A DNA stretch of 64,000 nt from JAJDTQ01 sp963422385 (GCA_963422385.1 OY729432.1:1178001-1242000), one strand, 5' to 3'. Shown: positions 1 through 7,605, counted from the first letter of the stretch. Numbers and translations: made by a program. The notes: a model not told the origin generated them from the letters alone.

Positions 1-49
1 CAGCGTCGACCCGCGCGTCGAAAGCCTGGGCAAGGGCTACGAGGCATGA
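1..49 (+). CDS. 3' end of an unidentified gene (partial)
   Basis: An open frame enters the window and stops with TGA at 47-49. Its last residues read SVDPRVESLGKGYEA. A strong hairpin follows directly, as expected for a real gene end. Too little is visible to name the product. Confidence 0.4.
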   Translation, partial: SVDPRVESLGKGYEA

Positions 50-56
50 AGAGGCG

Positions 57-98
57 CTTCAATGAGGCCGAGGTCATATGGCCTCGGCCTCATTGAAG
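57..98 (+). terminator. Hairpin terminator after the leftmost gene
   Basis: A perfect inverted repeat has 17-bp arms (57-73 and 82-98) and an 8-nt loop. It lies 8 bp after the stop codon at 47-49. There is no clear T-tract, so intrinsic termination is inferred from position and stem strength. It could also act bidirectionally or as an RNA-stabilising stem. Confidence 0.6.
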
Positions 99-198
99 TT
101 ACACAGCCGGGCCTAAGTGCGCTAGCGTTGAGATTGGCTCAGGACACGGCCATCAACGCTTGAATGGTGGTACTTCCCTTGGTACTATATTTCACGTC

Positions 199-453
199 GT
201 GAGGACGAAGCATCAGCGCACTCTGAAACGCATGTTCGAGGTGCCTACACCGGCGGACATCCGGTGGCAGGACATCCTCACCATGCTCAAGGCAGCAGGT
301 GTGGAGATCTCTCAGCGCTCAGGTTCGCGTGTGCTTCTGAAGAGGGGAAGAGAACGGATGGTGGTTCACCGGCCGCACCCTGATCCGAACACCGGAAGGG
401 CGACGGTTCGCGACATCGCAACGTTTCTCGAAGCCGTAGGAGTCAAGCCATGA
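199..453 (+). CDS. hicA: HicA-family mRNA interferase toxin
   Basis: This 84-aa protein is the toxin half of a HicAB-type module; HicA proteins are dsRBD-fold mRNA interferases. The larger HicA subtype usually begins M-x-x-K-H-x-x-T-L and carries GSR followed by HRPHP. Here TKHQRTL, SGSRVLL and VVHRPHPDP are all seen. I place the start at GTG 199 because it aligns with that conserved N-terminus; an in-frame ATG at 160 and an internal ATG at 232 are alternatives. The stop overlaps the hicB start by 4 bp (ATGA), so the genes are translationally coupled. No clear Shine-Dalgarno precedes 199. Confidence 0.75.
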   Translation: MRTKHQRTLKRMFEVPTPADIRWQDILTMLKAAGVEISQRSGSRVLLKRGRERMVVHRPHPDPNTGRATVRDIATFLEAVGVKP

Positions 454-782
454 TGGAATACAAGGGATACACTGCCACAGTGGAGTTCGATGAATCCGTA
501 GGCCGTCTTCACGGGCGGGTCGCCAACAGCGGCACCTATCCCATCGCCACCTTCGAAGCAACCGACGTCCAAGGGCTTCGCCGCGAGTTCCACCGATCCA
601 TCGACGAATACCTCGATTCCTGCAAAGAGGACGGCATCGAGCCCCGAAAGCCTTTCTCCGGAAAGCTCAATGTCCGCCTCGGTCCGGATCTGCATCAACG
701 CGTTGCACGCGCCGCGGCAGAGAGCGGCATGAGCCTGAACGGCTGGATCATGCAGGCGCTGGAGAAGAGCGCATCACGATGA
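450..782 (+). CDS. hicB: HicB-family antitoxin with C-terminal ribbon-helix-helix
   Basis: This 110-aa partner of the upstream HicA begins with the HicB degenerate RNase H-like fold (EYKGYTATVEFDES, then GRVANSGTYPIATFEA). It ends in an Arc/MetJ-type DNA-binding helix pair (KLNVRLGPDLHQRV, then SLNGWIMQAL). HicB proteins bind and block HicA and repress their own operon. The ATG at 450 overlaps the hicA TGA. Toxin-first gene order is the usual one for this family. Confidence 0.85.
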   Translation: MMEYKGYTATVEFDESVGRLHGRVANSGTYPIATFEATDVQGLRREFHRSIDEYLDSCKEDGIEPRKPFSGKLNVRLGPDLHQRVARAAAESGMSLNGWIMQALEKSASR

Positions 783-803
783 AAAGGAAGGGACCCGCCG
801 GTT

Positions 804-1082
804 TCAGTGGAGGGTTTTGGTGCGGGGACCCGTGAGGTGGGGGTTGCGGGTCCGGGTTTTCTTGAGCTCGAACATCAGCACGCGCTTCTTGAGCGGGTCG
901 AAACGGATCCGCAGGGTGCGGCCACCAATTTCCACGTCGGCCTCGCCTTCCTCGCCGTGGTCGAGCTTGTGCAGGGCCGAAAGCACGGAGAGCCCCACCA
1001 GCGAGGCATCCACCTCGACCCATTTCTTGGTATCCCGGCCTCCGGTTACCGATTTCAGATGTCGTCTTGTATCACTTGCCAT
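804..1082 (-). CDS. Small unknown protein divergent from the CI-like repressor
   Basis: This 92-aa protein matches no family I recognise. The start is well supported: AGAAGGAAGG lies about 8 nt before the ATG, and a TTGACA-type promoter sits 41-69 bp upstream. It is rich in charged residues. The middle (VGLSVLSALHKLDHGEEGEADVE) looks like a helix plus acidic turn, and the C-terminus is basic (RTRNPHLTGPRTKTLH). It faces the S24-family repressor across a 99-bp gap whose two promoters overlap, so it is probably under control of that repressor. It converges on hicB with a 21-bp gap. A role as an SOS-induced effector or anti-repressor is only inference. Confidence 0.6.
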   Translation of the reverse strand: MASDTRRHLKSVTGGRDTKKWVEVDASLVGLSVLSALHKLDHGEEGEADVEIGGRTLRIRFDPLKKRVLMFELKKTRTRNPHLTGPRTKTLH

Positions 1083-1114
1083 CGTTGCCCTTCCTTCTCG
1101 TCGAGAGTCGCGTC

Positions 1115-1143
1115 TTGACGGGAAGTTATCAGTCGATTACTAT
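1115..1143 (+). promoter_or_regulatory. Promoter of the CI-like repressor gene
   Basis: TTGACG (1115-1120) and TACTAT (1138-1143) are separated by 17 bp and lie upstream of the ATG at 1182. The -35 box is the left arm of an inverted repeat, CTTGAC (1114-1119) with GTCAAG (1147-1152), so the two divergent promoters are face to face and overlap almost completely. Confidence 0.55.
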
Positions 1144-1151
1144 AATGTCAA
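1123..1151 (-). promoter_or_regulatory. Promoter of the small divergent gene
   Basis: Read on the minus strand, TTGACA (1151-1146) and TAACTT (1128-1123) are 17 bp apart, upstream of the start at 1082. The box overlaps the opposing repressor promoter, so polymerase at one should exclude the other. A repressor bound at the central symmetric element would control both. Confidence 0.5.
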
Positions 1152-1181
1152 GTTTTTATTCATTCGAGAAATATATACACG

Positions 1182-1817
1182 ATGCCGCGGAAAAGAACAA
1201 GACGTCCCAAGACGAATCTCGCCCGCCGCCTCACCCTCGCCCTGGCGGATCGAGATCCCCTGGAGGTGGCCGCACGGGCGGGCATCTCCAGGACCGCGGT
1301 CTACAACTACATGGCCGGGGACCGGGCGCCGCAATCCGCCATCCTGCATCGTCTGGCTTCGGTGTGCGGGGTTTCCCTGGAATGGCTGCTGGCCGCCAGC
1401 GATCAGGTGCGGGACGTGTCGGGCCACGTGCCGGACGACCTTCCGGTGGTGGGGCGCGCCGGCGCGGGCCGGGGCGAGTTCTCCGAGGACGGATTCCCGG
1501 TGGGCGAAGGTTGGCGCCGGGTATCGCGCCCCTACGACCTCAAGGACGCCAATGCCTTCGGAGTCGAGGTTCGCGGCGACTCCATGAGCCCGCGCTACGA
1601 GGACAGGGAAACCGTAGTGTGCTCGCCGGGCAAGGAATGGCACTCCGGCGACTACTGCGTCGTGAAGACCGTGAGCGGGGAGTACCTGATCAAGCGGGTC
1701 AAGAAGGAGAACGGCAACCTGGTCCTCATCAGCATCGCCCACGGCCACGATCCCATCATCATGCCGCTCTCGGAGATCGCCGGCATCTACCGCATCGTCT
1801 GGAAGAAGGAGAGATAA
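1182..1817 (+). CDS. CI/LexA-like repressor: HTH plus S24 self-cleavage domain
   Basis: This 211-aa protein has an N-terminal XRE helix-turn-helix (DPLEVAARAGISRTAVYNYM, about residues 26-45). A hinge contains Ala-Gly cleavage candidates at A93-G94 and A95-G96. The C-terminal S24/LexA peptidase fold has catalytic Ser134 in GDSMSP and Lys171 in EYLIKRV; the 37-residue Ser-Lys distance matches LexA. Proteins of this kind repress phage or stress genes and cleave themselves on RecA-ssDNA. It lies next to a divergent small gene with overlapping promoters, the usual lysogeny-switch geometry, but no other phage gene is present. It may be a domesticated regulator. Confidence 0.85.
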   Translation: MPRKRTRRPKTNLARRLTLALADRDPLEVAARAGISRTAVYNYMAGDRAPQSAILHRLASVCGVSLEWLLAASDQVRDVSGHVPDDLPVVGRAGAGRGEFSEDGFPVGEGWRRVSRPYDLKDANAFGVEVRGDSMSPRYEDRETVVCSPGKEWHSGDYCVVKTVSGEYLIKRVKKENGNLVLISIAHGHDPIIMPLSEIAGIYRIVWKKER

Positions 1818-1834
1818 GGAGAGAGGAAGCCCTC

Positions 1835-2713
1835 ATGGGAGACTACACCGAGATCCTGTACGAAAAACGCCGCGGTGGAGCGTTGATCACGCTGAACCGG
1901 CCGCAGGTCATGAACGCCATCAGCCCCACGGTCCAGCACGAGATGTCGGCGGCGCTGGACGAGGCCGTGGCCGACCCCGAGGTTCGAGCCATCGTCATCA
2001 CCGGCGCCGGGCGCGCCTTTTCGGCGGGTATGGACCAAGGGCCCAAGCCGGGCCGGCGGCGCGATCTCGAATGGCCCTACGGCGTCCCCGCGGGGCAGTC
2101 CGCGTCGGACTGGATCGATTCCTGGCGCGGCCGGGAGGGCAACGAGTTCCTGCGCCTGTGGGAGCTGGACAAGCCGGTCATCGGCGCCATCAACGGCTGG
2201 GCCATGGGCGCCGGCTCGTGGCTGGCGCTGTGCACCCACGTCACCATCGCGTCGGAGAACGCGGTCTTCGCCCAGCCCGAGGTGCGTCACGGCTCCAACA
2301 CGAGCTTCCTCTGGACCATGCTCGCGGGGGTAAAGAACTCGCTGCGCTACGGCTTGGTGGGCGACCACATCGACGCCCAGGAAGCCCTGCGCATCGGCCT
2401 GGTCATCAAGGTGGTGCCCCACGACCGGCTGCTGGACGAGTGCTTCGACCTGGTGGAGCGCATCGCGCTGGTGCCGCCCGAGACGGTGAAGATCAATCTG
2501 TCCATCGCCACCCTGGGCATGGAGATGATGGGCCTGCGCGACGCCCTCATGCTGGACTCGCAGCTCTCGGCGCCGGCCCACGTGATGCTGCGCGAGGAGC
2601 ACCGCCGCCCCCTGAACGAGGCCCGGGAGAAGAACATCCGCGAGTACCTGCAGCTTCGCGACGGCCCCTTCCAGCCCGAGCCCTTCGGACCGCGATCGAA
2701 GACCAGGGAGTAG
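1835..2713 (+). CDS. Enoyl-CoA hydratase/isomerase family protein (crotonase fold), copy 1
   Basis: This 292-aa crotonase-fold protein carries GALITLNRPQVMNA, the oxyanion-hole regions (GRAFSAGMD; GWAMGAGSWLAL) and FAQPEV, where the first general-base Glu of hydratases sits. The ATG at 1835 follows GAGAGGAAG; the frame is open far upstream, but that part is the shadow of the repressor gene. It lies 17 bp after the repressor stop and 41 bp before a clear paralogue. The two copies share a C-terminal block (ALRIGLV, KVVP, LVPPETVKINL, EMMGL) beyond the usual family core, so they are probably a local duplication. The reaction is presumably hydration or isomerisation of an unsaturated acyl-CoA; the substrate is unknown. 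Confidence 0.85.
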   Translation: MGDYTEILYEKRRGGALITLNRPQVMNAISPTVQHEMSAALDEAVADPEVRAIVITGAGRAFSAGMDQGPKPGRRRDLEWPYGVPAGQSASDWIDSWRGREGNEFLRLWELDKPVIGAINGWAMGAGSWLALCTHVTIASENAVFAQPEVRHGSNTSFLWTMLAGVKNSLRYGLVGDHIDAQEALRIGLVIKVVPHDRLLDECFDLVERIALVPPETVKINLSIATLGMEMMGLRDALMLDSQLSAPAHVMLREEHRRPLNEAREKNIREYLQLRDGPFQPEPFGPRSKTRE

Positions 2714-2754
2714 GCCCGCCCGCCGGTGAGTGACAGTTCGGCAAGGAGACCCCT

Positions 2755-3639
2755 ATGTCCACCTATCAGAACATACTCTATGAAAAACAGCGCCGCGGCG
2801 CGCTCCTCACCCTCAACCGTCCGGAACGGCGCAACGCCTTGAACGAGCCCTTGTTGGCGGAGCTCGACGCGGCCCTGGCCGAGGCCAGGGCCGATCCCGA
2901 GGTGAGGGGCGTGATCCTCACCGGCTCGGGCGGATGCTTCTCCACCGGCGAGGACATGTCCGGGGAGGACGTCCCCGAGACCGTGTGGCCCCAGGCCCTG
3001 CCGGAAGGGGTGCCGCTCTACAAGGAGTTCGATCAGCTCCGGGACAAGGATCGGGAGGATATCCTGCGGCGGCGGCTCTACCGCTGGGAATACCCCAAGC
3101 CCATCATCGGCGCCGTGAACGGCTGGTGCCTGGGCACAGCTTCGTGGCTGGCCCTCACCTGCCACCTGACCGTAGCCGCGGACGACGCTGTCTTCGGCCA
3201 GCCGCAGGTGCGGCAGGCCGCCGGCACGGACTTCATCTGGGTGCTGCTGGCCGGTCCCAAGAACGCCCTGCGCTACGCCCTCACCGGCGACCATGTGGAC
3301 GCCGCGGAAGCGCTCCGCATCGGCCTGGTCAACAAGGTCGTGCCCCGGGACGGGCTCCTGGAGGAGTGCTTCCGCATGGTCGAGCGCGTGGCCCTGGTGC
3401 CGCCGGAGACGGTCAAGATCAACCTCGCCATCGCCACCCAGGGGCTGGAGATGATGGGGCTCCACAAGGCGTGGCTGCTCAACGCCGAGTTGAGCGCCAT
3501 GGCCCGGCTGTCCAAGCGGGAAGAGTTCAACAAGCGGCTGGAGGACGCCCGGAAGCAGGGCGGCCTGCGGGCTTTCTTCGAAGCCCGGGACAGGCCCTTC
3601 CGGCCCGAGCCCTTCGGGCCCCATTCCAAGAGGGAGTGA
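2755..3639 (+). CDS. Enoyl-CoA hydratase/isomerase family protein, copy 2
   Basis: This 294-aa paralogue of the preceding gene has the same start context and layout: ALLTLNRPERRNAL, GCFSTGEDMS, GWCLGTASWLAL and FGQPQV. In this copy the position matching the PE of copy 1 reads PQ, so the usual first general-base Glu is replaced by Gln. It may therefore not be a classical hydratase; isomerase, hydrolase or decarboxylase activities are known in this fold. AAGGAG precedes the ATG by about 8 nt. It is likely co-transcribed with copy 1, and together they could form a heteromer or act on successive intermediates. Confidence 0.85.
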   Translation: MSTYQNILYEKQRRGALLTLNRPERRNALNEPLLAELDAALAEARADPEVRGVILTGSGGCFSTGEDMSGEDVPETVWPQALPEGVPLYKEFDQLRDKDREDILRRRLYRWEYPKPIIGAVNGWCLGTASWLALTCHLTVAADDAVFGQPQVRQAAGTDFIWVLLAGPKNALRYALTGDHVDAAEALRIGLVNKVVPRDGLLEECFRMVERVALVPPETVKINLAIATQGLEMMGLHKAWLLNAELSAMARLSKREEFNKRLEDARKQGGLRAFFEARDRPFRPEPFGPHSKRE

Positions 3640-3776
3640 TCGGGGCTGGGTGGAGCCGGGGCCTCCAGTGGACCGGAATGGACCGTGACCCTGATGTTGC
3701 AGTCACGCGGTAGGCATCGGTCCGGTAACGCACGGCAATTTCCACGATGCCCGATGATGATGCGGGCGGCGCGGGT

Positions 3777-6236
3777 CTACTTCACCGCCTCCGCTTCCTC
3801 CAGGGCGGCGATCTCCTCTTCGGTCAGCCCCAGCACCTCGCCCAGGACATAAGCGTTGTGCGCCCCGATCCACGGCGCCGGGAGCGCGGCGCTGGCTTTG
3901 GAGCGGGACGGGATGCCGGGCAGTCCGTGGTGGGCCACCCGGCCCCACGGCGGCTCGTCGATCTCCACGATGTGGCCGCGCTCACGCAGGTGGATATCGT
4001 GGTAGAGGTCCTCGCCGGACATGGGGATGCCCGCGGCCACACCGGCCTGCTGCAGGCGACGGAAGGCCTGGCGGGCGGTCTGGGTCCGGGTCCACTCCGA
4101 GAGCTTGCGGTCCAGCTCCTCCCGGTTCCGTCTCCGGCCGTCCCTGTCCGCGAAGCACGGGGCGCCGGCCCATGAGCCCGCGCCGATGACCCCGGCCATG
4201 GCCCGCCATTCTTCGTCGGTCTCGCAGGCGATGATGATCCAGTCGTCGTTCCCGGCGCACGGGTAGCAGCCGTAGGGGGCGTAGGGGTCCCCGAGTATTT
4301 CCCGGTATCCCAGCGTATCCCATTCGTTGCCGTTGACCGTGTAGTCGAGGATGGCGGGACCCATCATGGCGCCCTGGGCCTCGAGCATGGACGCCTCGAT
4401 GAACTGCCCTTCCCCGGTGCGCTCCTGGTGCTCCACGGCCGCGGCCACGCCCAGGGCCATGGTGACGGCGCCCACGCGGTCCGGCCAGGCGATCTTGCAG
4501 CGCGCCCGCATGGGCGACTCGGGATAGCCCCACAGGCGCATGAGCCCGGTGTAGGCCAGGAGCTGCCAGCCCCAGGCCACCCACGAGCGCAGCGGCCCTT
4601 CCCGGCCCCAGCCGGGCATGGACACCTGGATGATGCCGGGGTTGACCTGGCGCAGCGACTCGTAGTCGAACCCGAGCCGCTCCATGACCCCCACGCTGAA
4701 GTTCTCCACCACCACCTGGGACCGTTCCACCAACCGCCGGAACAACTCCTTGCCCTGGGGATGCCGCAGGTTCAGGGTGCAGCCGAGCTTGGCCCGGTTC
4801 ATGTCGGCGTGGGTGGCGCCGCTCCGGCCCCGGGCCGCCACCGTGTTGGACTCGATCTTGAATACATCCATGCCGTAGTAGCCCAGGATCTCGGTCCCCA
4901 GGGGGCCGGCGAACTGCTGCGTCAGATCGGCCATGCGGAGTCCCGACAGCATGCCGTCGCCGGCGTCCGCCTCCCGGGTAACTGCGGGCGGACGCCCTTC
5001 GACTGCACTCCGCTGCGCTTCGCTACGCTCTGGGCGAACGGAGAGGGGCTCACGGCCCTGCTCCAACTCGACCAGCACTTCCTGCCGGTGCTGGTCCAGC
5101 AGCGGCGCCGGGCGGCGGACCCGCATCGGCGTCCGCGACAGGCGCATGGGAGCGCCCGGCGCCCGGTAACGGCCGATGACCGGGTGCTCGATCTCCTGGA
5201 GCCAGTGGCGCGCGGCCAACTGCTCGCCGTCCACGAATTGGCCCACGGTGTTGAGCGGAGCGGCCGAGAGGTGCCGTCGCTGGGCCTCGGCCACGAACTC
5301 GTCCGCGGTGAAGCCGCTGATGAACTCCGCCACCGCTGCGGAGGCCTCGTCGCTCCGGGCGTCGCGGTAGGCCACGTCCTCCCAGCGCGGCTCCGACAGG
5401 ACCGTGCCGGGCATCCAGCTCTGGGTCAGCTCGCGCCACATGTGGGGCAGGTTGGCGGTGAAATGGACGTAGCGGCCGTCCTTGCAGCGGTAGATGTTGG
5501 TCACCGCGCCGCCGTAGGTCTTGGCGCCGGGCCGGCGCTGCATGCGGTTTTCCAGGGTGTAGCGCGCGATGGAGCTGCTGTTGGTGAAGGTCAACGCCTC
5601 CTGCAGGGAGACGTCCAGACGCTGGCCCAACCCGCTGCGCCGCCGGTGCCGCACCCCGGACACCGCCAGCGTCGCCGCCACGCATCCGGCCACCTGGTAG
5701 GCCAGGTGCGAGGGTGCGGTGCACGGCCCGCGATCGTCATCCCCCTGGCCGAAGAGGAAGCCGCCGGCGCCGTTGGTGATGGCGTCGCTGCTCTTGTAGT
5801 GACGGTAGGGACCGGTGCGGCCGAAGGGGGTCATGGACACCGTCACCAGCGCGGGGCAGGTTTCCTCGAGCCACACGTCGGTGAAGCCACGGGACTCCAG
5901 CCGGCCCAGCGGCGTGGCGTCGATGAAGACGTCGGCGGACCGAATCAGCTTCGCGAACGTATCCCGGTCACCGGCGGTCGATAGGTCCAGCACCAGGCCG
6001 CGCTTGTTGGTGTTGGCGTGGATGAAAGGCAGACTGTGCTCGATGTCCTCCACGCCGCCCGCGAAGGGCGGAAGCCGCCGTTCGCGGGCGCCTCCCGGCG
6101 GCTCCACCTTGATGACGTCGGCGCCGAGATCGGCCAGCAGCCGGCCGGCGTAGGCCGCGGGCACGTCTCCCAGCTCCACCACCCGAAGGTGGCCCAGCGC
6201 GGCGAGCGGCTCGGGGCCGTTCTCAAGATCGGGCAT
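3777..6236 (-). CDS. Double-domain class III (CaiB/BaiF) CoA-transferase
   Basis: At 819 aa this is twice the usual family length of about 400. Domain 1 (about residues 1-390) begins HLRVVELGDVPAAYAGRLLADLG with DVIKVEPPGG. Domain 2 (about 425-819) begins LRMADLTQQFAGPLGTEILG and contains GRSGATHADMNRAKLG. Class III enzymes move CoA between carboxylates through an aspartyl-CoA intermediate and normally act as interlocked dimers, so a tandem fusion could supply both halves. At the position after GQ-x-(L/I)-(D/E)-x-S where family enzymes carry the catalytic Asp, both domains seem to have Glu (SLQEA; SMLEA). The linker (about 397-414) is encoded by a dispersed palindromic repeat. The gene lies 25 bp after the LVIVD gene on the same strand. 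Confidence 0.85.
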   Translation of the reverse strand: MPDLENGPEPLAALGHLRVVELGDVPAAYAGRLLADLGADVIKVEPPGGARERRLPPFAGGVEDIEHSLPFIHANTNKRGLVLDLSTAGDRDTFAKLIRSADVFIDATPLGRLESRGFTDVWLEETCPALVTVSMTPFGRTGPYRHYKSSDAITNGAGGFLFGQGDDDRGPCTAPSHLAYQVAGCVAATLAVSGVRHRRRSGLGQRLDVSLQEALTFTNSSSIARYTLENRMQRRPGAKTYGGAVTNIYRCKDGRYVHFTANLPHMWRELTQSWMPGTVLSEPRWEDVAYRDARSDEASAAVAEFISGFTADEFVAEAQRRHLSAAPLNTVGQFVDGEQLAARHWLQEIEHPVIGRYRAPGAPMRLSRTPMRVRRPAPLLDQHRQEVLVELEQGREPLSVRPERSEAQRSAVEGRPPAVTREADAGDGMLSGLRMADLTQQFAGPLGTEILGYYGMDVFKIESNTVAARGRSGATHADMNRAKLGCTLNLRHPQGKELFRRLVERSQVVVENFSVGVMERLGFDYESLRQVNPGIIQVSMPGWGREGPLRSWVAWGWQLLAYTGLMRLWGYPESPMRARCKIAWPDRVGAVTMALGVAAAVEHQERTGEGQFIEASMLEAQGAMMGPAILDYTVNGNEWDTLGYREILGDPYAPYGCYPCAGNDDWIIIACETDEEWRAMAGVIGAGSWAGAPCFADRDGRRRNREELDRKLSEWTRTQTARQAFRRLQQAGVAAGIPMSGEDLYHDIHLRERGHIVEIDEPPWGRVAHHGLPGIPSRSKASAALPAPWIGAHNAYVLGEVLGLTEEEIAALEEAEAVK
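4995..5047. repeat. Dispersed REP-like repeat inside the CoA-transferase linker
   Basis: This palindrome-rich element starts CCCTTCGACTGCACTCCG and continues GCTTCGCTACGCTC. On the coding strand it is read as VRPERSEAQRSAVEGR. Sequences of this kind (CCTTCGAC...GCTACGC) also occur at 12409-12450 and 26937-26975. Here the repeat sits in frame in the linker between two enzyme domains. Confidence 0.6.
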
Positions 6237-6261
6237 GGCGGTGCGGCCTCGGCCCCTCGGG

Positions 6262-7383
6262 CTACACCTGTGGCTCGAGGATCTCCAACCCGTCGAGCCG
6301 ATCGATGAGGTACAGCAGGCCGTTCTCGTCGTGATACACGTCGTTGCTCTGGACGGTGCTCTGTCCCTTGCCGGGCTCGGGCACGTAGTACCCCACCTCC
6401 CGGGGCTGATACGGATTGGACACGTCCACCGCGCGCAGACCGCCGCTGAACCAGGTGACGTAGAGGACGTTGCCATAAACCTGCTCCGCCGGCTGATGCG
6501 CACCGTAGCGGTCCGCAGGCTCTCCGTCGGCAGGCGGAATGAACGTCGATATGGGAACGGGGTGCGCTTCGTCCGAGATGTCCACCACCCACATGAAGGC
6601 GTAAGGCAGCGGCGCGGCCTTCTGGGCTTCCTCGTCGGTGACCACCAGGATCTCGCGACCCATGAGCTTTTCCGGCATGGGCAGGGTCGTATGCGTGGGC
6701 GACGGGTAGGGAGGACTCCAGTCGAGATGGCTCACGAGCGTGGGGTTGCTCATGTCGGAGATGTCGAGGATGACGAAACCGCCGTGCCAGTAGCTCACGT
6801 ACAGGCGGTCGCCCCGGCGGATGGGATGATGGCAGCGGTGCATGGTGCCGGGCCAGGTCGGTTCCTCGCCGCCGCCCACCCACTGCCCCGGCATCCACCA
6901 GCGGCCCACCTCCCGGGGATTCGCCGGATCCGCCAGGTCCAGGATCATGGCGATGTTGCCCACGTATCCTTCCATGACGGGCGAGAAGTAGGCGTAGCGG
7001 CCGTCGAAGGTGAACCGATGGACGCCTTTGGCCGCGGCCTTGAAGAACGACACCTCACGCGGGTTGGACGGATCCGAGACGTCGAACACCTTGAGGCCTC
7101 CCTGGGCGTCGTTGTTGTTCTCGTAGCGCTCGTGGTTGACGATCATGACGCCGTCGCGCACCGCGGCCTTGTGCGAGTGGATCCCCGGTGGCACGTCGAG
7201 CCGAGCCACGAGCCTGGGATTCCTGGGGTCGCGCACGTCGATGACGGAAGTGCCGTGGGGCGGGTCCATGTGCCCGACGTAGGCGAAACCCTTGTCCACC
7301 TCGATCTTGCCGCCGCCGGGCAGGTCCATGCGGGCCACCTGCTTGATCCTGCTGGCCGTGCCGAATCCGTTGCCTGTCGCCAT
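6262..7383 (-). CDS. LVIVD-repeat beta-propeller protein
   Basis: This 373-aa protein is built from repeats of the type D(V/I)(R/S)DP.NPR(L/E)V followed by a short strand-rich block; examples are IDVRDPRNPRLVARLDVP, FDVSDPSNPREV, LDLADPANPREVGRW, LDISDMSNPTLV and VDVSNPYQPREVGYY. Such LVIVD proteins fold as propellers and are usually of unknown function. No signal peptide is visible, so it is predicted cytosolic, whereas many relatives are exported. The start at 7383 is preceded by AAAGGAG. It is probably first in an operon with the CoA-transferase gene. It may be a lactonase-like or binding propeller; no catalytic residues can be assigned. Confidence 0.8.
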   Translation of the reverse strand: MATGNGFGTASRIKQVARMDLPGGGKIEVDKGFAYVGHMDPPHGTSVIDVRDPRNPRLVARLDVPPGIHSHKAAVRDGVMIVNHERYENNNDAQGGLKVFDVSDPSNPREVSFFKAAAKGVHRFTFDGRYAYFSPVMEGYVGNIAMILDLADPANPREVGRWWMPGQWVGGGEEPTWPGTMHRCHHPIRRGDRLYVSYWHGGFVILDISDMSNPTLVSHLDWSPPYPSPTHTTLPMPEKLMGREILVVTDEEAQKAAPLPYAFMWVVDISDEAHPVPISTFIPPADGEPADRYGAHQPAEQVYGNVLYVTWFSGGLRAVDVSNPYQPREVGYYVPEPGKGQSTVQSNDVYHDENGLLYLIDRLDGLEILEPQV

Positions 7384-7414
7384 CTCGACTCTCCTTTCGC
7401 TCTTGGGTCCCTGG

Positions 7415-7488
7415 TGTAGTGTCCTGAACGCTCATGGTCGTTGCACGACCACCCCGAAGGCATGAGAATTGTATTTTCACAGCCAAAT
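7415..7488 (+). repeat. Dispersed repeat unit B, copy 1, joined to a foldback-element end
   Basis: The left part TGTAGTGTCCT (7415-7425) matches the terminal repeat of the 167-bp foldback element at 34969-35135. The core (about 7426-7488) contains the hairpin TGGTCG-TTGCA-CGACCA, then CCCCGAAGGCATG, then GAGAATTGTATTTTC. Other copies of the core are at 32861-32920 and, reversed, at 34071-34130. Relative to the downstream LVIVD gene this copy has the same orientation as the copy upstream of the SDR gene at 34143. Confidence 0.7.
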
Positions 7489-7575
7489 GGCAACGACGCC
7501 TGTGGTTGGTATGGAATAAGGATAGGGAGTGAAAGGGCGTGAAAACATTCATTCGCGCCGTGAGGGGGTGAGACC

Positions 7576-7605
7576 GAGACGTGGGGCGCACACGCCCCAC
7601 GTCTC
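7576..7605 (-). terminator. Hairpin downstream of the RRM protein gene
   Basis: The inverted repeat has 13-bp arms, GAGACGTGGGGCG (7576-7588) and its complement (7593-7605), with loop CACA. It lies 86 bp past the stop of the minus-strand RRM gene. No T-tract is seen, so termination is likely but unproven. Confidence 0.5.

Noticed and set aside
1..2000. A prophage or integrated element at the left edge
   Set aside because: There is only a repressor and a small unknown gene; no integrase, att repeat or structural phage gene is visible.
1067..2713. A single 548-codon frame that would fuse the repressor region to the first enoyl-CoA hydratase
   Set aside because: Its first 256 codons are out of frame with the well-supported repressor and look non-coding; the hydratase has its own RBS and ATG at 1835.
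4428..5984. A 518-codon open frame on the plus strand opposite the CoA-transferase gene
   Set aside because: It is the antisense shadow of a GC-rich gene: composition is dominated by His, Arg, Gly and Ala, no family motif is seen, and there is no RBS.
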